Shown here in pieces: positions 45,245 through 56,319 of a stretch of 64,000 bases of DNA; position 1 is the first letter of the stretch, and each line of letters opens with the position of its first letter. The notes below the pieces were generated by a model. That model searched no databases, was not told where the DNA came from, and worked only from the letters and a program-made list of their open reading frames with translations. The translations under genes and the position numbers were made by a program. The DNA is from Rhyacophila brunnea (taxonomy: Eukaryota; Arthropoda; Insecta; Trichoptera; Rhyacophilidae), in the NCBI GenBank assembly GCA_022495005.1, contig JAGYXB010000798.1, positions 1-64,000 on the forward strand, given 5' to 3'.

Positions 45245-45855
45245 CTTAAGGCTATACCTCAGTTGAGGCACGGTCTAAAAATATCGTGGCTAGGCGATGC
45301 GCGGATTGCGGGTCGCGGGTGCAAATGACGCATGTCAAACAAAATATAATTTGTCATAAAAATCCAACATGTGTCCATTTAATGTTCTGTTTATTGTTCT
45401 ATCAGTTACAATAATAATATCGTCTCTGTTCTGGCAGAACACACTAACTGGAGAATACTAGTTTTGAGTAATTTGTCTTTGAAGTTGTTAAAATGTTTGA
45501 AATGGTCTATCATGTGAGTTTATTAAGTAATCATAAAAAGGATGATTTTAAAATAAAGACTATTTATTTATTAAGAAGGTTTCCAGACGGCAAAGTTTGA
45601 AATAAGGAACATTTTGGTATAACTAACTCAATATGTCATTTTTTCGAATTAGTGTCTTCTGCCAGAACAGTGACGATATATTCATTGACATGTTTTCTTT
45701 TTAAAGTAAATGGGTAACGTTTTTAGTCATCTTTACACGATTTAAGAATCAACGCCCATCGCCATCACGAAATAACTTGACGTGTTTCCAGCTCGACGTT
45801 CTCTCTCCGAATGGCAGCGAGTCCAAAATTTAGTTGCGCCTACAGTTGAAAATTA
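45245..45855 (-). repeat. Dispersed repeat, interrupted copy (partner 15525-15850)
   Basis: Inverse of 15525-15850: 'ggcacggtctaaaa', 'aaatgggtaacgtttt', 'catctttacacgatttaag'. Interrupted by the MITE at 45421-45675. Confidence 0.7.
45421..45675. mobile_element. CTGTTCTGGCAGAA MITE, copy 3, with empty-site partner
   Basis: 'cgtctctgttctggcagaac' to 'ctgccagaacagtgacg', flanked by ATAT at 45417-45420 and 45676-45679. The uninterrupted repeat at 15525-15850 has a single ATAT at the matching place, so a 4-bp duplication is supported. Confidence 0.85.
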
Positions 45856-46090
45856 TTTGCCGTTTCACTGATGTATCACCTTAAGGCGCTGGCCATTCAT
45901 CCGAGAGCTCGGCAATTGATTTCCGGTGAGGTCACAATATATTTATATAATTTTTTCCAAGCGTGGGTTTTTGTGATTGTTTCAGTTCTGTTACTAAATA
46001 CACTTCTGTCATTGGGCCTGTTGTAGTGTTATAAAGAATATAATGTAGGTATATATTATTTTTTATATATATTTATAATAGGTGCTATTT

Positions 46091-46318
46091 TTTTTTTTAC
46101 CATGTCCGATCCTAATAAGATCATATGGGCCTGTCAAGTGGAGGTTTGTATTAACAGATTTTGTTTTTACGAGAAATGGATGTCAGCCACTTGCTCAACC
46201 TATTAGGTCAATACTCTGACTCTACACAAATTGAAAAACAATATGTGTACTTGCCAGACCCAGGTTTCGAACCTGGGACCCACGACACTATAGGCCTACG
46301 TTTAAGCCGCGCGGTCAT
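46091..46318 (-). mobile_element. SINE family A, full-length copy
   Basis: Minus strand: 'gatcctaat.agatc'-like stem at 46106, body 'gtcagccacttgctcaacct', B-box inverse 'ggtttcgaacctgggacc', start near 46318 'gcgcggtca'. Confidence 0.8.
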
Positions 46319-46339
46319 ACTATATCGGCTATCTAATAC

Positions 46340-46518
46340 TAAACTATTATGGTTTGGTTTAGGCAGAGATTAATTGAATTTTAAAAACTAACCAGCATTA
46401 TCTGCAAATTGTATTAGTATTAATTTAATGAAAATAAAATAAGTATGACTGACAAAGTTTAGTATGGACTATTATTTATGTCGAATCTTAACAGCCTACC
46501 TCCGCCCCTCGCCACTGT
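46340..46518. mobile_element. hAT-MITE right half
   Basis: 'tatggtttggtttaggcag', 'aaaaactaaccagcatt' and the end 'ctccgcccctcgccactg'. Confidence 0.7.
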
Positions 46519-46575
46519 CATGAACATTTTGCGTATTGTTTATTGGTATTGTTTGCTACAGTGCCTGTTGCAATG

Positions 46576-46593
46576 TTAGGTTAGGTTAGGTTA
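46576..46593 (+). repeat. Interstitial TTAGG run
   Basis: Three TTAGG units plus 'tta'. Too short to be telomeric. Confidence 0.75.
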
Positions 46594-46655
46594 CATTATG
46601 AATACTACTGCAAATCGTTTTTGCCATACCACGGTGCCACTGAGAATGATTTACA

Positions 46656-47580
46656 TCAGGGGTAGTCAACATTTTTATACCTACCGCCCACTTTTCAATC
46701 AATTCAATCATTCTATATTTGCACCATGAGCAGGGCTCCAATTGGATCGGAGCTCCGGCTAGTGAAATTGGTAAAATTATATCTGTTTCATGGAAAAAAT
46801 ATTTTGACCGTCTGAGCTAAATACTAGATAGGCTATAATATAATAGAAAATCTAACACATTTATTTTTTATAAAATTTTGATAACTTTGTAAGTATCTTT
46901 AGAAAATTCGTTACTGAGATCCCCGGGGTTCCAGCGGCTAGCTCAGGAGTCCATCGAACCCCGGATTCACAAAAAAAAGAAATTCAAACGGTTGGAGTAT
47001 AAATAAAACACGGTCTTTCGTGCTCGTAACGCGGTCTTCTTATATTTTACATTTTCTTTAAACGTTTACATATTTTGTTTTAACAATAAGTTTCGCAGGT
47101 CCTATCCTATCGGAAAGGGGACGCTTACTAATTACTTTTTTCTTTTTCAAACTTCGCGTACCCACGCCATTCCAGCAAAAGGGACTCTCGTGATTGGCCA
47201 AATTTTATCGCGTGATCTTTGATTCGGCGAATCACGAGCCTGACCCTGGCGCAGGCGCGTCGAAATTTGGACGTTGCCGACAAGCGCGGCAAAATTTATT
47301 ATATTTAAATACTTATATTTAGTCTTAAAATTATCACTTTCATCCATCATCATTTATACTTTTTAAATTAAATTAAATTTATCTTAATTACACCTCCGCC
47401 CAATATGTCATTTTCACACACCGGACGAAGGCCCTTACTTATAAATAAAAAATACTTACGTGGTTGAGCAAGGAATCAGATAAGATGTTTTATGAAGCCG
47501 TTTCTAGAGGTCAGGGTTACGTTTCGACTTGAGCTACTAAATGATTATTTTACACCGGGAGAAGCCCGCCTGTAACAGGG
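46656..47580. other. Unresolved block with hAT-like end and GC-rich patch
   Basis: 'caggggtagtcaac' at about 46656 is a hAT-type end without a visible partner. 46980-47290 is GC-richer, with 'aataaaacacggtctttcgt' and 'aggcgcgtcgaaatttggac', which could be part of an LTR or DNA element. No gene seen. Confidence 0.3.
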
Positions 47581-47587
47581 GTGTATC

Positions 47588-47846
47588 ATTACCTTACTTT
47601 GAAATGGTTCTAACTGAAATTTTGGCCTAAAATGACTTTTCGATGTGAAAAGGTTCCTTTAGCCATATTCTATCATGTACGTTCATTTCAGAGTCATTTA
47701 TTGTCAAATATGGGAATTAGCAGTATGCCGGAGTTTTATCTACATGTATTTTTATATTGAAAATATGACCATTCCAAAATTCAAACGCTCATAGCGCAAA
47801 ACGTCATGGTCAAGTGCAATTGGAACCTTTTCAAAGTAAGGTAACG
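47588..47846. mobile_element. CGTTACCTTACTTTGAAA MITE, copy 2
   Basis: 'attaccttactttgaaatgg' to 'ccttttcaaagtaaggtaac'; interior inverse to 34067-34304. Confidence 0.75.
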
Positions 47847-48460
47847 AATTGTTGAGCGCTTCAGTTCGAAAAACTTTTCCATTTCAAGCGCTGACCATGA
47901 GTACAGCAAAAGCCATTCGTAGGTGTAGTGGTATTGTTTGCTAGCATTGAAACAAGCGAAGCCAATACAGCTGCGAATCGCCCATTGTGACACTGAGGAA
48001 TGATATAATTATCATTTTCCATATTTATAAGTAATTATTATAAGTAAACTAAGTACCTATCTTCCTAACCTTTACCTTATTAAATATTTAATAAAGGTAA
48101 TTTTTTAATCTACTAGGTACCTAATCTCAATCTCTTTGACTACATACCAAATAAATATTAATGTTTTTAACAAAGAGGTTTTTAAAAATATTAAAAAAAT
48201 ACAATTATGGAATATTTTTATTTTATCTGGTAGCATTTAAACATTTGTTTACTTGCTACTGTCAGGGCTAGAGTGGGGCTAGACAATGTTTGCTTGCAAC
48301 ACGCAACACCGGCTGGAGGTGTCAGTGTTTGTCTGGGCCGTTTAGTTAATAATTTTACGATATTATTATTATAGTTAACAGTGTTGATGCCACTGGTTCA
48401 TTCCAACGATTGTTTCCTGTCAAGACTTCGTAAGTAAATCCAATATTGTCTATTACTTAA

Positions 48461-49853
48461 GGGGGGACATGCTCGTCGAAGGTCAAAATTGACTTTTTAT
48501 TGTATTTTCAAACCATGATCCTGGACACTCCTTAAACGTTGTAGATAATCTATTTATATAATTTTGAAGCCTTATTATCCTTTATAGTTATATTAAACAT
48601 TTGATGACTGCATAAAGTATTTTTGTTACATAAAATAGTATTCTTGTAAACCTCTCGCTCTAATGTTTTAGAATATAGTCATATTTCGGTACATAACTGT
48701 GCAGTGGTGTTAAGATTTTTTACATTTATTAATTTATAAACGCATTTATAAAACCATTAGTATAATTTATTACGAGATAATTTTTGTAAAATATTCTCGA
48801 TAAAAAATTATATTGATAATCTCTGTGATCCCAAATTTGACAAGAATTAGGCATTTTATTATTCAAAAAATCGGCAAGATTAACACATTTGAAGATGATT
48901 CTAAAGATACGTATTATAAGCTATGTGTTTGACCATTCAAGTGTGATAAACATCTTATGAATAATGATTGCTTTATAATAATTATTGACCTAAGAATAAG
49001 GTAGTGTTTTTTTGAAATACGCCATTTCTTTTTTCATTCCCTAGTGGTTAAACTACAACATACGGCCGTAGCCATACATTGACAAACTATAATTGAAGTA
49101 GGGAGTAAAATTATGTTAACGCGCGTGTTTGAACATGTACCTAACCGATTTTTTTTTTATTTTTTTAAACGGTACATGTTCAAACATGCGCGTCAATATC
49201 ATTTTACTCCCTACTTCAATTATTATAGTTTGTCAATTTATGGCTACGGCCGTATGTTGTAGCTTAACCACTGGGGAATGACAAAGAAATGGCGTTTTTC
49301 AAAAAAACACTACCTTATTCTTAGGTCAATAATTATTATAAAGCAATCATTATTCATAAGATGTTTATCACACTTGAATGGTCAAAAACATAGTTTATAA
49401 TAAGTATCTTTAGAATCATCTTCAAATGTGTTAATCTTGCCGATTTTTTGAATAATAAAATGCCTAATTCTTGTCAAATTTGAGATCACAGAGATTATCA
49501 ATATAATTTTTTATCGTGAATATTTTACAAAAATTATCTAATAATAAATTATACTAATGGTTTTATAAATGCATTTAAAAATTAATAAATGTAAAAAATT
49601 TTAACACCACTGCACAGTTATGTACCGAAATATGACTATATTCTAAAACATTAGAGCGAGAGGTTTAAAAAAATACTATTTTATATAACAAAAATACTTT
49701 ATGCAGTCATCAAATGTTTAAAATAACTATAAAGGATAATAAGGTTTCAAAATTATATAAATAGATTATCTACAACGTTTAAGGAGTGTCCAGGATCATG
49801 GTTTGAAAACACAATAAAAACTCAATTTTGACCTACGACGAGCACGTGGGCCG
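48461..49853. mobile_element. TTAA-flanked 1.39-kb foldback element
   Basis: Two inverted arms of about 660 bp, very similar to each other, around a T-rich loop (about 49145-49165). TTAA lies at 48457-48460 and 49854-49857. The arms share e.g. 'gctcgtcg.aggtcaaaatt' at the ends and 'ttgaacatgtac' at the loop. No ORF over about 40 codons. TTAA duplication suggests piggyBac or Kolobok mobilisation. Confidence 0.8.
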
Positions 49854-50552
49854 TTAATGGGATATAATATTACTTATTTTATTCGCGATGTAGAAGATGA
49901 GATATCCACCTACATAGACAATAATTAATAGGTAGGTAGCTTTGCAAAACAATGACTGGATTGTGATTAATTTCTGTTATATATATATATATATAAGTAT
50001 GTCTAAGGGCAGTTAGTGAATCAAACCGGCCACAAATTACCGGAGTTACCTGATCATTTCGACTTATTGGCTCATTTGTCACTTACTTGATCATTGTCAG
50101 GTATAGATTTATATGCAGTTGTGACCAGCTCGACGAGCTGGTACCGTAGGTACCTATAACTCAATTTGATGAGGTAAGTGATAATTTCGAAGGCAGTAAA
50201 TAGGCTCCGATATACTTTTTTATCCCTGAATATAGAATGTGACTTCGTTGATTATTTCCGTTCATTATTAATCGCCTTTAGCTGATCGGAGAGTGCGACG
50301 TTGCCACTGCAAGGAAGAGGTGATAGGAAGGTGAGACGGAACGGGAACGGTGTCTGAAATTTCATAATTTCAATGTACATGCGAAAATATCCTTTGCGTA
50401 AACTGCATAAGAAATATTTGACGGTCGTGTTTAGCAGTCGCGACTAATAATAATATGCGTAATAATAATAATATTATTGTGCTACTTATTGATTTGGTAT
50501 TTACCATTTGAGCTCGAACATACCGTTCTTGATATTTTTATTCTTTAGAAAC

Positions 50553-50616
50553 ATGTCTCGAAGTCGAATTAATCAAATTATGTACCTCGCTGGTTTGGAA
50601 ACGGCGACAAGAAACG
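50553..50616 (+). CDS. Tyrosine-recombinase-like gene, exon 1
   Basis: ATG 50553 opens 21 codons ('MSRSRINQIMYLAGLETATR' then N) and one base of the next codon, ending at G|GTAAGT (50616/50617). An acceptor-like 'attctttag' just before the ATG suggests a leader exon upstream. The basic N-terminus shows no domain. Assigned to the gene by phase agreement with exon 2. Confidence 0.6.
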
Positions 50617-50970
50617 GTAAGTTTTGGGTCACTTTACCTAAGCTATTTAAGATTATTTGTTATTAGCCTTTCGTTTTTTTGGGTGGTCGCACTAGTAAAA
50701 ATATTTTGGACAATAGTATGTAAATTATAACACCGTGTTGTAGGTACTCCGTACCTTCATATTTTGCGTAATTTTCATAAAAAATACTAATTTCGTTATA
50801 CCTAGGTAAATATAATAGAGTGCCAAAATTAAAATTGGATAGGTACTTTTTACTTTAATTTTTACCACTAACCTAAAACCTAACATTTTAATAAGTACTT
50901 ATCTGTTTTTTAATATACTTAAGTATTGTTTGCTAATTTTTTTTTAAATGTTTTTATTGATATTTTATAG

Positions 50971-51114
50971 ATGGAAATATTTCTACTACTCGAGACATGC
51001 ATAATTCCTCTCCACCCTTTTCACCAATATCTGAAAACCAAGGAATTATTATTGAGACTGTGGAAAAAATGCTGGACCAAGATAATATATTTGATACCTC
51101 ATCGTCAGATTCAG
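50971..51114 (+). CDS. Tyrosine-recombinase-like gene, exon 2
   Basis: Acceptor 'ttttatag' at 50970 and donor TTCAG|gtaata at 51114. 48 codons in phase 1: 'DGNISTTRDMHNSSPPFSPI' to 'DQDNIFDTSSSDS'. Low complexity and serine/acid-rich. The exon end 'tcctcagattcag' is repeated at the end of exon 3 and the start of exon 4, which suggests duplication of a short exon module. Confidence 0.65.
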
Positions 51115-51601
51115 GTAATAGTCACTAAACATAATGTCATATTTCATTCCATACGACATTAAGTCATCTTTATTCATCTATATAATATTATTTTGATGTA
51201 TTTATTGCATATTTATTTTTCACTAGTTTATACTTCGGTATTAATACATTATTTTATAAGTGTAATGTTATGTAACTATTTCTTGTAATATTAATTTCTC
51301 TGTCATAGCAATATTTTGATATTGGTATCTATATATTATTTGATATTTTTTCACTTTTCCGCCGTTTCACTTCTGTGCATGAAAAAATCTTATATTTAGC
51401 TACCTTACTACTATGTATGTATATCAATGTAGCTCATGCATCACCCATGTCATGACATCAATGATAGGTCAACTGTAAACTATAAATTATCTTTTATTTA
51501 TTGAGAGAAGTAAAGCTTCAAGTATTTGAAATGGATATATTTAAAAAACTATTTAAAAATATTTACATAAAATATTTATTTATTATTATGATTTATTTTA
51601 G

Positions 51602-51709
51602 GCACTTATAGTAAACAACAAGGAAAAGGCCCGCTGCCATCCGATGATGATGATGATGATATATTATATGTACCACCCTTAAACCCACCTTCGTCATCCT
51701 CAGATTCAG
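51602..51709 (+). CDS. Tyrosine-recombinase-like gene, exon 3
   Basis: Acceptor 'atttattttag' at 51601 and donor TTCAG|gtaata at 51709. 36 codons in phase 1, with six consecutive Asp codons (GAT repeat) and 'VPPLNPPSSSSDS'. Length is a multiple of three, so skipping it would keep the frame. Confidence 0.65.
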
Positions 51710-51809
51710 GTAATATTGACAGAAATTATTTAAAAAAAAGTCTTGATTAAACAATTACACATAAAATAAAATAATATGTTATGTTATAAAAATGCTTATG
51801 ACTTTTCAG

Positions 51810-53779
51810 ATTCCGATAACTCCAACACGAATGAGATTATTCTATCAAATGGTCAGCAACAGCAACACCACATGGAGAAGCAAGGAGAAGTGTCATCAAC
51901 TACTGAAATGCAAACCACTGTTTCTACCAGCAAAGGAACACGAGTGTATGACCGTAAAAACTCGTGCCCTTATTGTTCCAAACTGGTGACTAATTTTACA
52001 CGTCACATTACTACCCAACATTCATTAGAGGCAGAGGTAATTGAATATAAATTAATTTTGGATCCTGACCTGCTAGAAAGAAAAAGAAAGCGGGAAATAG
52101 TTTCGAAGCAAATTAGAAATAGAGGCAACTACCTTTACAACCAGAACGCTATAAACAGTCCAGAAGGAATCATATTACCAAATCGCCGTCCACGGTTTAC
52201 TGCGAATGCAACAAATTATGCTGTTTGCATTCAATGCTGTGGAACGTTTAAACGGAACTTACTATACAGACATTTAAAAAAATGTTCAAAGAGACCATCA
52301 CAAAGTTCATCTGAAGGAAATCCATGTAAACGTTCCAGAGTTTTAAAATCATCTTCTATATTATTAAGTCCAGACAATACCGAAATTACCGAATCGTTAA
52401 GAACTCAGATATTTCCAGTATTTAAAAATGATAATATTGCAAAAATAGCAATGTCTGATCCACTAATTTGTTCATATGGTTCTTTATTATTAAGTAATCA
52501 TAAGGAACATCATTTGAAGACACATATAACATCAAAGATGAGAGATCTTGCAAAGCTGTTTATGGTTATCCAAGAACAAAATCCTTCAATTACCACATTT
52601 GAGTTAGCATTTGACCCATCTCATTTCGATGTTTTTATGAATGCTGTGAAAATAAATAGCGGCTACGATGAAATGACAGGTTCTGTAAAAACTCCTAGCA
52701 TGCCTCAACGACTTTGTACAGCTGTAAAAGATTGTGCTGATATTTTGATGCGTCGAACAATACAGAGTTCTATGTTAACCACCGCATCTAAAGATATTAT
52801 AAAAAATAAGTTGTCTGATTTTAAATTAATCTTTAATCACGCTTGGAAATTTGAAATATCAACGAACGCTGAAAAGTCGAGGAAAAAACAAAAAATGCTT
52901 AAATCTGATGTTATGCCTTCAACTGCTGATATTAAAAACATATGCGCAGAAGTTATGAAACTAGAACTGAATATGGCACAACGATTCGAAAAAGAAAAGT
53001 CGTATGCCGCATATGAGGAACTATGTAAAATAACCATTGTTCATATTATAATTTTTAATAGGAGGAGAGCTGGTGAAGTAGCGAGAGCGCCATTAGAAAA
53101 TTATGTAGCCGGCCGACGTGAAAAACAAGATATTCCTAAAGAAATATTGGAAATCATGAGTTCTGAGGAGCAAGATGCTATAAAAGCTTTATATTGCTTT
53201 CATATTCCAGGAAAAAGGGGAAGAACAGTTCCAATACTTCTCAGAAATCAGATGAAAAAAAATGTAGACACTATATTTGCACACAGAAATTTAGTTGGAA
53301 TTTCAAACGAAAACAAGTATTTATTTCCAAAACTAGGAGGTGAACCTTATTTCTGTGGCACAAAAATTTTAAGGGAACTAAGAAGTAAGTTTTCCCTTAT
53401 AAATCCAGATCATATAACTTCAACTGGACTGCGACACCATGTTGCAACAATGAGCCAAGTAGCTGGGAAAAACAATGCTTATGTGAACGCGTTGTCTCAT
53501 TTCTTGGGGCATACACCAGGTACACATAAAGGGAATTACATGATACCACAACTGGCTCTTGAGAAAGGTAAAGTCGGCTTGAATTTGCTGCAATTAGCTG
53601 AAGGACAAATTTGTTCTCGAACACAATCTGATAGTGGAGCAAACATTACTAATCAAAATGAAATAGATAATTCTGTACCTCAATCTTTAACAACTATTGA
53701 ACCAAATTTGTCTAAAAAACCAACATCACTCGAAGAGAATTTATCAGACAATAATTCAGAGGGGGTTGATATAAGATGA
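51810..53779 (+). CDS. Tyrosine recombinase (Crypton/integrase-like), main exon
   Basis: Acceptor 'tgacttttcag' at 51809, phase 1; open to TGA 53777-53779. Numbered in the spliced product (about 761 aa): a CCHH-type finger at 158-176 ('CPYCSKLVTNFTRHITTQH'), a CCHC knuckle at 245-264 ('CIQCCGTFKR'), then an alpha-helical core-binding region. The catalytic domain of tyrosine recombinases follows: Arg I at 525 ('RRRAGEVAR'), Lys at 574 ('PGKRGRTVP'), Arg II at 647 ('TSTGLRHHVAT', with Thr in place of the usual His of HxxR), His at 673 ('FLGHTPGTH') and the nucleophile Tyr at 682 ('NYMIP'). The full R-K-R-H-Y set is present, so DNA cleavage and joining is chemically possible. Such proteins with zinc fingers occur in Crypton elements and in domesticated relatives. 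Three upstream introns and the absence of reverse transcriptase argue for a host-resident or domesticated gene rather than a fresh insertion. The C-terminal extension lies in another frame (53775-54095). Confidence 0.8.
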
Positions 53780-54095
53780 CAACGAAGGGTCATCACTGAT
53801 TGATTCATATGAGGGCAAAACAAATGGAGCAAAAAGAAAGGGTAATATAGTTAGAAGGAGGTGGCTTGAACAAGAAAAAGATGAACTTTATAAACACTTC
53901 GAAAATTATTTCATCGAAGGAAGGGATCCAGGTGCTGCAAAAATAAACGAAAAGAAGAGACAGACAGGAATTTTGTCAATGAGATCATGGAAGCAGATTA
54001 ATACATTTATTAATAATCATCGTGTCAAGAAATTGCCCTTACCTCAAGATTTACAGAGAAAAAGAAAAGCTTACCTGCAAGATACTCAACTGTAA
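53775..54095 (+). pseudogene. Frameshifted Myb/SANT-like C-terminus of the recombinase
   Basis: In the +1 frame, starting at GAT 53775 (overlapping the TGA), 106 codons run to TAA 54093-54095. They begin 'DDNEGSSLIDSYEG' and include 'RRRWLEQEKDELYKHFENYF', 'RDPGAAKINE' and 'MRSWKQINTFINNH'. The spaced W...W and basic/acidic helices look like a Myb/SANT-type fold, which I recall at the C-terminus of related animal proteins. One extra A in 'ATAAGATGAC' would explain the shift. It may be a real inactivating mutation, an assembly error or a polymorphism. AATAAA follows at about 54233. Confidence 0.65.
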
Positions 54096-54495
54096 TGCGA
54101 TAAAGTCGGTTAATTTGAAAAGGGCATATGTCACAGATTGTGACCAAACTGAGTTAAAAAAGAGATTATGTATGCTAGAGTCTGCTTGTTTTCACCAACA
54201 TTGCCACAATTCTGACTATTATGTAGAGATAAATAAAATGTCACATTATTTGTGTATCTTGAAAGGGCTGGCACATGTGCCCTTTTTACACCAATCTTCA
54301 GTTTGACTACATACCTCAAGTCTTTTGAAGAAGTTTTTTTAGTTAAGGATGAGTAGATGACGTAATGCACGAAGATGAAAAGCAAAATCCAAGAAAAGAC
54401 TCAAGTGTTGCATTTTTTATACAAGTGGATATCTATTAATTGAGTTAGCATTTACTTGGTAAAATTCCATTTTACAAGAAATGAAAATATAATTA

Positions 54496-54985
54496 ATATT
54501 AAATTCTACAGGTTTTTTTTTTAAAAAGGTTTGTCGATAGCTATTTCGGTTGTAACACCATTATCAAGACTATTCAGATAGGCCGCGTGCCCTTGCTTAA
54601 ATACTATACGTATATATGAAGACAGAATACATTTTCTTATTCGTTCAAACAATATATGACTTTGTATACTTATTATAAATTGTAATATTATTAATACTTT
54701 GAAAAAAGTGGGTTTTTAATGGATATCAAAATACAATTTTAAATATACAAATAAATTTTGTTAATTTTGATATCCATTAAAAACTCACTTAGGGTTTGTA
54801 AAGTATTAATTATATTACAATTAATAATAAGTATACAAAGTCATAATATTGTTTGAACGAATAAGAAAATGTATGTATGTATAGTATTTAAGCAAAGGCA
54901 AACGGCCTATCTAAATAATGTTGATAATGGTGTTACAACCGAAATAGCTATCGACAAACCTTTTAAAACCTGTAGAATTTAATAT
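54496..54985. mobile_element. 490-bp foldback element
   Basis: Inverted arms of about 230 bp from 'atattaaattctacagg' to 'cctgtagaatttaatat', with 'ggatatcaaaat' / 'attttgatatcc' at the centre. No ORF. It lies 400 bp downstream of the recombinase gene. No clear TSD. Confidence 0.8.
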
Positions 54986-55089
54986 AAACTAGCTGAGCCA
55001 GCTGGCTCTCGCCAGTCTGTCTCGCTAGGTCTTGCAGACGGCTTGGCGGTGTTGGATTTTATTATAATTGTGAAGCATGCATAGATGGC

Positions 55090-56150
55090 GCCATAGTTTT
55101 CTCTTCGGGATGGATTTTTTATTCACGTCAGACAGTTTGACATTTCGCTGATAGTAGTAGAATGAGGTTGCGGAATCCTTCATCCAGCAGTGGATTGATC
55201 CTAGTTGATGATGATGATGATAACGATATGAGTATGTAGATAAATATAATATCACCAATTTTGATAAATACAGCAATTCAAATGACAGAAAGGAAAAGAA
55301 TCAGGCTAGAGAACCCTTCATCCAGCAGTGGATTAGATCAGGTCGATGGTGACGATGACGACATTAATATGTAGATAAATATAATATCACCGATTTTGAT
55401 AAATACAGCAATTCAAATGACTGAAAGGAATAGAATCAGGCTAGAGAACCCTTCATCCAGCAGTGGATTGATCCTAGTTGATGATGATGATGATGATAAC
55501 GATATGAATATGTAGATAAATATAATTTCACCGATTTTGATAAATACAGCAATTGAAAAGACAGAAAGGAGTAGAATCAGGCTAGGGAGGGCTTTATCCA
55601 GCAGTGGATTGGTTCAGGTCGATGATGATAATGACAATATAAATATGTAGATAAATATAATATCACCGATTTTGATAAATACAGCAATTAAAATGCAGAA
55701 AAGTATAGAATCAGGCTAGGGAGGCCTTAATCCAGCAGTGGATTGGTTGAGGTCGATGTTGATAAGGATGATATAAATAAGTTTATTATCACAAATTCGT
55801 TTAACTGCTAGTAGTAGAATCAGGTTGTGGAACCCTTCATCCAGCAGTGGATTGATCCTAGTTGATGATGATGATGATAACGATACGAATATGTAGATAA
55901 TTATAATATCACCGATTTTGATAAACACAGCAATTCAAATGACAGAAAGGAGTAGAATCAGGGTAGGGAGGCCTTTATCCAGCAGTGGATTGGTTCAAGT
56001 CGATGATTATGATGACGATATAAATATGAGGATAAATATAATATCACCGATTTTGATAAATACAGGAATTCAAATGACAGAAAGGAATAGAATCAGGCTA
56101 GGGAGGCCTTTATCCAGCAGTGGATTGATCCTCGTTGATAATGATTTAAA
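55090..56150 (+). repeat. Eight-copy tandem array of about 138 bp with LINE-tail core
   Basis: 'atccagcagtggatt' recurs at about 55182, 55320, 55452, 55594, 55732, 55840, 55978 and 56116 (spacing 138, 132, 142, 138, 108, 138, 138). Each unit has 'tatcaccgattttgataaat', 'acagcaatt.aaa', 'agaatcaggctag' and a gatgatgat run. The core equals the 3' tail of the LINE at 16395-17172. Confidence 0.85.
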
Positions 56151-56180
56151 TAATATGTATAACACCAATTATTGTTGAAT

Positions 56181-56275
56181 ACTTTTTAAATATTTTTGGG
56201 TTATATGAGCCAATTTAATTGAATGTTTATAAGTTTCATTGGTTTAAAAAATTATCATTTAACAGCCATAAAAAA
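56181..56275 (+). repeat. Direct repeat, left of MITE array
   Basis: 'tttttaaatatttttgggtt' and 'ataagtttcattggtt.aaa' and 'caacagcc.ta' recur at 58907-58990 in the same orientation, bracketing the array. Confidence 0.7.
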
Positions 56276-56319
56276 AATGTTACGTTATTCAATTTTGACA
56301 TAATATTCTATGGTTGATC

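Noticed and set aside
46161..46373. Open frame with 'YLPDPGFEPGT', seen also near 31600, 43507 and 13726
   Set aside because: It is a translation of SINE family A (B-box strand) and recurs at each copy; such frames are common false proteins.
54022..54306. Frame beginning MSRNCPYLKIY
   Set aside because: Overlaps the frameshifted C-terminus of the recombinase in another frame and has no domain; likely chance.
55918..56178. Frame with repeated 'RPLSSSGL'
   Set aside because: Produced by the 138-bp tandem array.
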